In this document: positions 51,451 to 64,000 of the stretch, one piece after another
How positions within the stretch are numbered: position 1 is the stretch's first letter
Layout of the letters: each line of letters opens with the position of its first letter
Assembly: GCF_042242105.1 (NCBI RefSeq)
Contig: NC_092012.1
Coordinates: 2,542,970 to 2,606,969 of the forward strand
DNA: 64,000 bases
DNA from: Pempheris klunzingeri
Taxonomy: Eukaryota > Chordata > Actinopteri > Acropomatiformes > Pempheridae
Reading direction: 5' to 3'
Position numbers and translations under genes: made by a program
Notes under the pieces: generated by a model
The model's database searches: none
Told to the model about the DNA's origin: nothing
The model's input: only the letters and a program-made list of their open reading frames with translations

Positions 51451-53129
51451 AGCAGATAAAGATAGAGAATGGCCTCAGTTCTGTGTCTGACAGCAATATA
51501 AAGCGGTGAAAATGCTGTGAATATAATGTGCACTTTAACAGATGGTGATTTGTTTAGGTAGTTTAGGTAGGTCACTGTAGTTTTTAACAAATATTACTCA
51601 AGTAGGAGGAAACGGTGCATTCATCAGGGACTATTACCAGAGGCGGATTAATCCACAGTTGGTGCTCTAGTGAGCGTTTGGTGTCATACAGTGCAGCCTT
51701 ACTGTGTCAGCTGATGAATACTCTGAACGATTACGTGATGATGATGATGATGACGTCTCACTGTGGCTCACTGATGACTGGCTGTGGTCTTTAAACACTT
51801 TAAACGTTATCTGTCACGGTTAACGGGCGTAACCTGGAGTTTTTCTCTCAGCCCTAAAATACAGGTTTGTGCGTGGAAAACTTTATAATAATATGTACCT
51901 ATGAACGTCATGGCTCATCATAAATAGACTTAAGACTTAAACACACTTCAGTCTACAGAATACAAGATAAAATACCTCAAATTTAAAAACACGAACGCAT
52001 AACACGAAATAACTTGGAGCTGATTTGTTGTACTTTAGCATGACCAAATTACAGTGACAGGATTTACATTTATTCACGTATTTACGTTTAAATTTATAAT
52101 AATATTGTACTTTCTGCTTCACTACATTTATCTGATAGCTTTAGTTACCTTTAACATACAAAACATATGAAGAGTTTATGAAATATGATGTTTTGTTATA
52201 AATTAAACTCACACTCAACAGTACAGCTGAAACAACTGGCCAATTAATCAGTTAGTCCATTGACAGAAAATTTATTGGCAACTAAACGACATTTAATGCT
52301 TCCAGCTTCTCAAATGACAGGATATGCTGCTTTTATTTTGAATTATTTTAATAATTGTAGTGTATTTTTTAATAACATTGAGGTTTAGCCTGTTGATTGG
52401 AAACAACAAACATTATGAAGGACTTTTCCAAACCAAACAATCAATGTATTGATGGAGAAAATGATCAGCAGATGAATCCAGAATGAAAATAACCATCAGC
52501 TGCAGTTTGATACTAAACCGTTCAGAATGAGCTCCAACTTTCATGCTATTAGGTAACATGTTCCTGCAGACCTTTACTTGAAACTGAGTGTTTTTACTGA
52601 ACATGAAACATGAAACATTAAAAAATCCTTATCAAAGCAGTGATGTCAGCATCTTTATTGAAAAGCAGCGTGACAAACATAGACGCCATGTGAACAAACA
52701 TTGCCAGAGATTGGACCATTAACATAAATCACATCAGCTCATAAATATGTTATAGTGGGAACATACAGTATGTTCCGTGTTTTGACTTTGAATTTAATTG
52801 TGTGACTTCATTTTCAAACATTATACAATTTGGTTTATGATTGGAAAATTTTGATTTATGAATAAGTGATTTTGCAAGTAATAACATCAGGTTTATTTTG
52901 GTAGATGGACATTTTTTAAAAAAAAGCCAAACAACAGATTTTTATAGGAAAAGGAAAAATATGAAACAATCTTTTAGTAAATAAATGAGCCGATATCTTT
53001 CTACAACAACAAAGACCAAAATAAATGAAAAAATCCTCTGGGTTCACATGATAAAATTAACTTTCCACTATTTTATATTTTATTATATAATACAGCTCCT
53101 CACTCTGAGTGTACATGTTGTTATATATT

Positions 53130-53145
53130 ATTAGTAGTAGTAGTG

Positions 53146-53188
<43 letters not shown>

Positions 53189-53192
53189 TACT
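53130..53192. repeat. (ATT)n microsatellite
   Basis: ATT array with TAGTAG start. Confidence 0.9.
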
Positions 53193-53199
53193 ATGTGTT

Positions 53200-53290
53200 T
53201 GAAGTTTATTCTTATTCTTTTGGAGCTGTGTGTAACAAAAAGCAATTTCCCCCTGGGGATTATTAAAGTAATTCTGATTCTGATTTTATA
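53200..53290 (+). repeat. Retroelement 3'-tail fragment
   Basis: GCAATTTCCCCCTGGGGATT...TTCTGATTCTGATT is a recurrent teleost LINE 3' end with its microsatellite tail. Confidence 0.65.
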
Positions 53291-53670
53291 TTTTATCTGG
53301 TTATTTCCTGTGTTGATTACGTAACCGTGGACGTGCGTCACGCATGCGTCAGAGGTCAGAGTTGAAAGGTGACGGAGGAGGGCTCGTGCTTGGACGGTTC
53401 GCGGGAAACGTCCCAAAACAAATCGGTTCTGGTGTCCACGCGAGCGACTTCAAACACAACCTGAACTTCTTGATCAATCAAACTAATCGACCGGATCGAT
53501 AGCAGCCCGCCAAAAGTGAACATCGCCGTGGAAGTGCTAGTAACTAGTAGAGCTAGTAAGGTTAGCTAGCTGCTGCAGGTAGCCCGGCTAACCGGCTAAC
53601 TGGTTAGCTTCCACCAGCGGGCGGAGAGGAGACCGTGACCGGCGACAGGACTCTGTGAGCGGCGAGAGAA

Positions 53671-56359
53671 ATGGCGGAGAGGCCGGAGGATCTGAACCTG
53701 CCCAACGCGGTGATCACCCGGATCATCAAGGAGGCGGTGAGTGGACAGAGACCAGAACCAGGACCAGGAGGTGTCCACACACAAGGAGTCTGACTCCGGA
53801 TTAAAGTTACTCACTAATACAGAAATAAACAGACAACTACGGAAGAGGATTAGGGCCACGTGTGGGAAAATGAACTCTGTTAAATGTTTCACATGTGGCT
53901 CTAAAGTCTTTACAGACATAAATAGAGATAAACATTTACCTTTTAGTACAAGTGGGTAAAGAGTGGGTGTTTAAATATAAACAGTGAGCTACATTATAGT
54001 CTGTAGTCTATTTAACTGGTCCAAGTGTTTCTTTACCTGCAAACCAAAACAAATGGAGCAAAAGAATAAACACTGAATAGCTCATTTTAATATTTATTCC
54101 TTTGTGTTGTTTGTACTTAAACACCAAGAGGTGGAAGAAAAAGCGTTAACGTTATGTTCGTTACTGATTTATCTCATTTTCTTAATTATTAGAATTGTTA
54201 ATTATTGAATAAACAATAAAAATATTAAATTTACTATAATTTCAGTCCAAGGAAAGCAGAAAATCTCATTTGAGAACCTGGCGGTGTGTCATTTTAGGCA
54301 TTTATACTTGAAAAGTAACTTTTAACGATTAATTAATTATCCAAATAGATGCTGGTTAGTTTTTTCATGACTAATCTTTACAGCTGCAATGCAACAGTGT
54401 AAAAATACTCAATAACAAGACTTCCTTTCATAATGTGACTTAAGTAAACGTAGAAAAGTGTCTCAACATGTCAGGTGAGGTCCCTCCAAAGGGTCATCAG
54501 GTGACACTGAGGGGTCGTCACATGATTAATAGGAGAGAGAAGAGTTCTTATACACATATCTGTGTTGTATTCTTATTGTTTCTTTGATCCCTTTTGGCCT
54601 CAAAGAATTATTTACACGAAAATGTGAGCAGTTTGTAGAAAAGGTCTCCTCAGTGGTTTTTCTCCGCCTGCCTGTGTGTTGTGATAAAATGTCCTGCAGC
54701 TTGGAGATAACTCCTCCGCACCGTTTGTTTTCTCATCAGCTCCCAGATGGGGTGAATGTGTCGAAAGAAGCCAGGAGAGCCATATCCCAAGCTGCCAGCG
54801 TGTTCGTGCTGTACGCGACGTCCTGGTAAGAATAAAAACAGCCCACTTGGATCGTCTGACAGACGAGAATTGATTCACAAAATTCTGCTCGATTCAAGTT
54901 CTGTTGTGATTTCACACATTTGAGACGCCGAGAAAACAGAGTAAGTGTTTTTTCATCTGTTCATCTTCTCAAAGCGCAAACAACTTTGCCATGAAGGCCA
55001 AGCGGAAAACTCTGAACGCAGGAGACGTTTTGGCAGCGATGGAGGAGATGGAGTTCGAACGATTCCTGGAGCCCCTCCGAGAAGCTTTGGAGGGTCAGTG
55101 ACGGTTTCAGGCTTTTAAGGAAATGTGACAAAGAACAAACCGACTTCTGCACTTTAAACCACAACTTAAGTGTTCAGCTGGCTCAAATTACAAAAAAACA
55201 ACACACGTGACATAACGGCTTGTTTCCTACAGGTGAGGACACGTCCTTCCTGAGCCACAGCAGTGTCCTCACTACGTCCAACCTTTAACAGAACAGCTCA
55301 GGTGTTTTTAAACCTGGGCTCTGTTTTTACATTTACACTATTTTCACATATTTTGAGTTTGAAAAGACTGGTGGGTACAGTTTTGGAATTGGTCCAGTAG
55401 ATCACTTCAGCCAGCAGCCGCAAAACAGGCTGTAATTTAATCCTTTGGGGCAACTGCACCTGATAAAAGTAGGTCCACTAAAAATGCTTGTTTTAGCCAC
55501 TGACTCTCTCTCTCTCTCACTCAGAGTGTTATTCTAAGTGTGTGACAGCATCATGGAAAGGATCCCTACAGAGAGAGACCTGGAAGATCCTTTTGGTTTA
55601 ACCACAAACAGCCGTTATAGCGCTCTCTGCACACACACCAGACTCCATTCATAAAAACAGTGATTTTACATCACAGAACACAGGAGTTACTGGTCTACTG
55701 CTGCCTCAATCAGTTAGTTTCTTTGTGTTATTGTGTGACTTTGGAGTTTTAAAGGGACTACTTCAGACCCACCTCAATATTTGTGTTACACACAATAACT
55801 CAAACAAACTTACCAATCAAGTCTGCCGTAGATCAGCAACTCCCATGATCAGCAAAGTAAAATTACTGTTTTTGTCAATGGAGTCTGGATGCTTTTGAAG
55901 AGAGCGACAAACCAGCTGTTTGTGGTTACAAACGGGATCTTACAGATTTATCTCTGCAGGGATCTTTTCAGCGGCTAAAAGAAGCACTTTTGGTGGATGT
56001 AATGAGCCGAGGCACTTGCCCCAAAGGCCGTTCTGCAGCTGCTGGCTGAGGCTGATCTACCGGACCAAATCCTAAAAGTTTTAGCACCTACTGGTCTTTT
56101 TGAAGCCAAATAAAAATAGGCTCCAGCTTACATAATACTGCCGTTATCCTTTTAAATATGCAGTGAGAGACTCTTGCTCTACTGAAGCTGAAGCTCTGAA
56201 AGTTATTTCCTGACTTTAATCTAATTTTAATGATGTTTAATTAACCACAACGTGTTCCTCAACAGTGTACAAGAAGGGCCAGAAAGGAAAGAAGGAGGTG
56301 TCTGAGCAGAAGCGCAAAGATAAAGAGAAGAAGACCGACTCTGAGAACGACAAGAGCCG

Positions 56360-56390
<31 letters not shown>

Positions 56391-56453
56391 CGCATGGAGG
56401 AGGAGCCTGAAGCCGAGAACGACGCTGAGGAGGAGGAGGAGGTGGAGAACTGA
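53671..56453 (+). CDS. pole3: DNA polymerase epsilon subunit 3 (histone-fold protein, CHRAC17)
   Basis: H2B-like histone-fold subunit that pairs with POLE4 in DNA polymerase epsilon and with CHRAC1 in the CHRAC remodelling complex; binds H3-H4. Four exons join in phase: 53671-53736, 54740-54825, 54975-55093, 56266-56453, giving 152 aa (human 147). The N-terminus is [22 protein letters not shown]. The histone fold covers about residues 8-75 ([52 protein letters not shown]). The C-terminus is a lysine-rich [21 protein letters not shown] followed by an acidic tail ending EEEEEVEN. Nearly every motif matches vertebrate POLE3. Intron 3 holds a full-length foldback repeat. It is convergent with rpl12. 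Confidence 0.97.
55300..56140. repeat. Foldback repeat family, full-length copy 19 (pole3 intron 3)
   Basis: TTTTTAAACCTGGGCTCTG left, GGATCC block 55555-55620, core, diverged right arm, ending AAAATAGGCTCCAGCTTAC. Confidence 0.9.
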
Positions 56454-57412
56454 CGAGGCTCCGACGACAAAATGCACTCCCGTCGCCTCCCCGGAGGTCA
56501 TCGCCGGCCGGGCGTGATGCGTTTAAGGGACGCTGGGTCATCACAGAGCCACACACGAACCAACACATCCAGGTTCCCAGTGTGATGAGCTCATTAGAGG
56601 TCAGTCCTGCGTCTTGTGGCGGTGCAGCTTCTGTCTTCCAACCCAACGAACAAAGCACAAAGAAACCACTGCGTCACGCACTTCCTCATCTTTGTCTTGG
56701 TCCATTTTGTATTTTTATTATTATTTTTTTTTTATACGTGTCACCTTTTGATAAAAAGGCTGTAACAGGATTTTTTTGACAGAAATATTCAGTAGTTAGT
56801 TAACCCTAACCCATAGAAAGTTTAATACAAAGACGCCCTCAGTGAACTAGTACTCTGCTAAATGAGCTTTGCAGTCAGTTTACCACTGGAGGGAGTGAGA
56901 ACACAGGCAGCAGACTGACTGCTGTCCCTCTTAGAAAAAGGCTTCGTGAGTCCGTTACACCTTCACACTTGGAAGCACATTCACAGAAACCCTTTTTTTA
57001 ATTTAACAAAATAAGTTCTCGAATGTCTGGATACAAGAAGCCAGAGGCTCATTAAATCACAAACTTCTTGGTCAAAGAACAAGAAAAACAAAAACACCAA
57101 ACTGACCTGAGATCTGACGCTTTTGGTACAAAATCTCAGGCTGGTTTTGAATTTAGGGTTTTTGTGTCTTGTTCTGTAACACGGTGCTTTTTTTTTTGTC
57201 CTGCCCATTGTTTGACAAAATACTAGAAACAAACACTGAACTAAATGTGAGTACTGATTGTCTGTAAGTTCAGACCCGGTAAGAACAGCTGCACCACATT
57301 CGCAGGCCTTTTTCTCTTCCTGATCTGCTGAGTTTTTGAACCGTTTGTACTGTTTTGTAGAATTGTATATGACTGGCTGAGAGTTTCAATAAATATTTTG
57401 TATAAAAAGCAA
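56454..57412 (+). other. pole3: pole3 3' untranslated region
   Basis: Runs from the stop at 56451-56453 to about 18 bp past AATAAA at 57389-57394, the first well-placed signal. No other gene is seen here. Confidence 0.6.
57389..57394 (+). promoter_or_regulatory. pole3: pole3 poly(A) signal
   Basis: AATAAA followed by AT-rich sequence, about 940 bp after the pole3 stop. Confidence 0.6.
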
Positions 57413-57414
57413 AG

Positions 57415-58600
57415 CTGGACTGAATCCTGACTGACCTAAAGCCTCCTCGGGCTGATCTGGGTCCTGCTCTACATGAGAGGCTCTTGTGAACGATGTATCA
57501 GAGTTCGGAATTCTGTGATTGAAGTCGGAATTCTGAGAATAGATTCTTAGAATGTTGTCAGAATTCCGACTTTGGTCTCAGAATTCTAAGGACGTCAGAT
57601 TTAGTTTTAGTCTTTTAAGTCCAAATCTGCAGAAGTGCAGCTGACTGAGTTACATTGACATTTTTCTTAGATTTAGAATGAAATAGTGCCTGTTATGATT
57701 CAGAAGAGATCGGGGTTGTTGAAACATCCACGACCTGTCGATGTTAATGCAGAGGATCCACAGGTCGTGGAATAAAGAAAAGCCTCTTCCAGAGGGGAAG
57801 TTGGGGAATTCCGGACTTACATTCACCACACCAATATTTCAGTATTCTTCTGTTCTGGACATTTGTTTAATGCACTTTCTGATGGGCTGTGGTTCCCTGA
57901 AACCTCTGACTCAGATCCTCAGTCACGATTAAGAAACTCACTTCACATCCACAACTGTATTTTTACTAAAATAGTAATAACTGCCAGAGTGACTCACTTC
58001 AGTTATAACTGAGTTGTAGATCTGATGTAGGACATTTTCCCATCAATAATTTTACTGCAAACATCCAGGATGTTGGTGATTGTTTTTAGTTTTGTTCTTG
58101 AGGAATTGAAATACAGATCTGATGTCAGAGTATTAAAACACCTTTTAGTTTAGACTATAAACTTGTAGACGTTCAAATACAATCTCTGCCAGTCAGATTG
58201 TTGGAATAGATCTTGGATTACCATTTTGACTGGGAGAAAAGCTGTTATTCTTAGTTTGAGGTCTACATAAATTACTCTTCTGGTTTTTATCTTGTTTTAT
58301 GTACATTTTAGATTATTAAGTAAATAATTCTGTTCCAGCTGTCTCAAATTGAGACATTACATGAAATCTGATTAAGAAATAAATATGCTCAAATAGCCTA
58401 AATCTGGGTGCATTAAGATCTATATCCTCATCACTTTATGGGACATTTCTGCAATAACAGATGATTACCAGTTTTCAGACCTTTAATGTTGTAGTACTTC
58501 AGTAAATTGGCTTGAAACACTTTTATATCCTGAGGTTTTAAGATTTTATAGTAAAACCTGAGGCTGTAACATCATAAGGAAAAAAGAACAGTTCACAGTA
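57415..58600. other. Intergenic region between convergent pole3 and rpl12
   Basis: No gene seen. Contains a 15-bp inverted repeat (57522-57536 and 57558-57572) and an 11-bp perfect hairpin (57728-57770). Confidence 0.6.
57728..57770. repeat. Perfect hairpin, 11-bp stem
   Basis: CCACGACCTGT (57728-57738) and ACAGGTCGTGG (57760-57770) with a 21-nt loop. Confidence 0.85.
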
Positions 58601-58620
58601 AGTTCTCACTTCACGAACAC

Positions 58621-58626
58621 TTTATT
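58621..58626 (-). promoter_or_regulatory. rpl12: rpl12 poly(A) signal
   Basis: AATAAA on the minus strand only about 10 nt past the stop, giving a very short 3' UTR, as is usual for ribosomal protein mRNAs. Confidence 0.7.
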
Positions 58627-58635
58627 TGTCCTCAT

Positions 58636-62286
<3,651 letters not shown>

Positions 62287-62394
62287 GTTGATGTCTGGTG
62301 GTGGAGCTCAGTTCAGCTTGGTTGGTGAGGGTGTCGGATGAACCCGGACTCGGGACGACCGATTACTGTTGCACCTTCACCGCTAACGGGGAGG

Positions 62395-62454
62395 GAGAAA
62401 AGACTGAACAGAGGGCCGCGGCGGGCTTTTATACGGCAGCCAAGTCTCGCGAGA
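62395..62454 (-). promoter_or_regulatory. rpl12: rpl12 core promoter: TCTCGCGAGA, TATA box and TOP start
   Basis: In minus-strand order: palindrome TCTCGCGAGA (62445-62454), TATAAAAG (62426-62433), then a pyrimidine tract beginning CTTTTCTCCC at about 62402, 24-31 nt downstream of TATA. The C followed by pyrimidines is the 5' TOP signature of translation-regulated ribosomal protein mRNAs. TCTCGCGAGA is a known CpG-island promoter motif (bound by BANP). The transcription start is inferred. Confidence 0.75.
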
Positions 62455-63176
62455 GGTGGTGATTCAAATCTCGTGGCGTAGCTTCAATGGATGGATGGAT
62501 TTATTATACATTTAGGTTATTTATTTTGTTAGTTTGCTTAGCTATTTTTAATCAGTGGTAGAAGAAATATCCAGCAAGTAAATTATTAATTAATATTAAT
62601 GACTAATATTAATATCACACAGTAATATGACTTCACTACAAGTAATAATTTGGAGTATTATTAGTATTAAATGTTATTAAAAAAGGAATAATACTAATCA
62701 ACGAATTAAAAGTAAATTAAAATACTCATTGTTTCCTGTCAGAAGTATATAACTGCATAAAATGGAAACCCTCAAGTAAAGTACAAGTACTGCAAACTAC
62801 TTATGTTGCACTAATGTGTATTATGATGACTGTATGCAGTAATAATGTAATCCTCTGAATAATAGAAGCGGAAGATAATACAATGATAGTAACCAATGTT
62901 TTCAGTCCCTCACTGCTGTTCCATAAATTCACCCCTTCAACTGAAATAAGATATGAGGAGTTTTCACGGTTCTCCTCACAATTTCCTCACAAAACCAAGA
63001 TGGTGGCGCACATAAATTAGAGATGGCTTAGAAGAGACGCTCCACTTCAGAGTGACTTCCTGTACCTGTAGACAGTCTGTCAACGTGAACAACAGCTGAC
63101 TACAACCTCCACTAAGCTCCAGTCTGACCGTCATTAAAATACTAGGAACAGCTGCTAGCCTGTTGTTGTTGTTGTT

Positions 63177-63375
63177 GTTAGCTTCCATGCTAACTAGCTG
63201 TGAACCTAAACCCACCTGAGACAGATACAGGAAATAACTCTTCAGTGAAGTGTCTCTTTCCTGTTTCCATGTTAACCAAAGACAAACTAATGTCCTCAGT
63301 GACTCTGAAGCTGTTTCTGATAGAAAGCTGTCACTCTGCACCTGGAGCCTAAAGCTAGTTAGCATGGAAGCTAAC
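63177..63375. repeat. 23-bp perfect inverted repeat
   Basis: Arm 63177-63199 (GTTAGCTTCCATGCTAACTA...) is the exact reverse complement of 63353-63375, separated by 153 bp, suggesting a small TIR element or hairpin. Confidence 0.85.
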
Positions 63376-63419
63376 AAAAACAGCCTGTCATGTGTCATCT
63401 TCAGTTATCAGAGGATCTT

Positions 63420-63670
63420 TGGCCAAACTAGAGGCTTCAGAGCGACACCGACGGGTGACGTCACCATGGCGACGTACACAACGCAGGGGAGGCTACCTTA
63501 TGACCAACCAATCAGAGGCGGTCTTCGTGAAACGAGTCACTTCTGGCTCCAAACAAAAACCAAGATGGCGACGCCCATGAAGCCGTATTCAGAGCTTCCA
63601 AGATGGCGGCCTACAATCCAACAGGTCACGTCATGGTGGCGACATCCACTTCTCCTGATGACCGAAACAA
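63420..63670. repeat. Decayed copies of the teleost GGTGACGTCA repeat
   Basis: GACGGGTGACGTCACCATGG, CCAAGATGGCGACGCCC and AGGTCACGTCATGGTGGCGA resemble degenerate pieces of one common teleost repeat. Confidence 0.5.
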
Positions 63671-64000
63671 GTCAGTGTGACAATATATTGGCTCTGCATC
63701 AAAATAAACAAATCCCCTTTGTATTTCTTAATTATATTTATGTTAATTAATGAAAATATTTTCTCAGAAACATAAATTATTCTGATATTTAACTCTAAAA
63801 CTATTAAATCAGCTTGAATTGTATAAACAGACTAATGGCAGCTGCAGTAGAGAGGCAGTATATGATGATTATATTCATTATTGTTGCTATTATATAGTGT
63901 TCTAAGCACTATAATTCAGACTTTTGTGATGGACGTTGCATGTGTTTAAAGGACTTTGAGATGCTGAGAGTTTCGCCGATGCCGGAGAGTTATTTTCTGA

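Larger units (their letters stand above)
46625..53600. other. Intergenic region kmt5b to pole3
   Basis: No coding gene seen. Foldback copies 14-18 occupy 48.0-51.45 kb. 46.7-48.0 kb and 51.5-53.1 kb are AT-rich unique-looking sequence. Confidence 0.6.
62460..64000. other. Region upstream of rpl12, repeats only
   Basis: AT-rich sequence, a 23-bp perfect inverted repeat and fragments with GGTGACGTCACCATGGCGAC and AAGATGGCGGC phrases typical of a common teleost repeat. No gene seen. Confidence 0.55.

Overview
The window looks like nuclear DNA from a bony fish, most likely a spiny-rayed (percomorph-type) teleost. The evidence is intron-containing vertebrate genes with GT-AG splice sites, dense (CA)n microsatellites, and repeat families I recognise as teleost-type: the GCTAAGCTAAGC-type MITE, a Tc1 relic, and LINE/SINE tails. 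The species cannot be named from this sequence. Conceptual translation across the splice sites supports five protein-coding genes. All gene names rest on remembered protein similarity, not on a database search.

Layout. (1) cd82 tetraspanin, minus strand, from the left edge to about 27.0 kb. Five coding exons (465-12807) are visible, the 3' exons lie beyond the left edge, and a probable non-coding first exon lies near 26,963. Its introns hold most of the repeats, including a ~1.56 kb minisatellite. (2) 27.3-30.5 kb: intergenic, AT-rich minisatellite and retroelement tails. (3) ccnb2 (cyclin B2), minus, 8 coding exons, 30,588-33,786, with a cell-cycle type promoter (two CCAAT boxes plus CHR) at 33.92-33.99 kb. 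(4) 34.0-39.1 kb: intergenic or kmt5b 3' UTR, with an 84-bp minisatellite, a SINE-like relic, a G-quadruplex candidate and a foldback repeat. (5) kmt5b (histone H4-K20 methyltransferase), minus, 9 coding exons, 39,162-44,430, plus two 5' UTR exons reaching about 46.6 kb. (6) 46.7-53.6 kb: intergenic, packed with foldback repeats. (7) pole3, plus, 4 exons, 53,671-56,453, poly(A) signal near 57.39 kb. (8) rpl12, minus, 6 exons, 58,636-62,286, convergent with pole3. Two of its introns carry near-identical H/ACA snoRNA copies resembling SNORA65, and its promoter has a TATA box, a TOP start and TCTCGCGAGA. (9) 62.5-64.0 kb: intergenic repeats with AAGATGGCGGC motifs.

The genes do not form one pathway, though ccnb2 (G2/M), kmt5b (H4K20 methylation) and pole3 (replication and chromatin assembly) all act in cell cycle and chromatin.

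The most striking unexplained structure is a palindromic foldback repeat family with about 20 copies in 64 kb. Full-length copies are about 600-800 bp and nearly self-complementary. A ~100-bp block (GGAAAGGATCCCTACAGAGA... to ...CCACAAACAGCCGTTATA) is almost invariant between copies while the palindrome centre has diverged. Copies lie in introns of cd82, ccnb2, pole3 and rpl12. Two copies 12 kb apart share an identical inverted segment that extends past the apparent element end.
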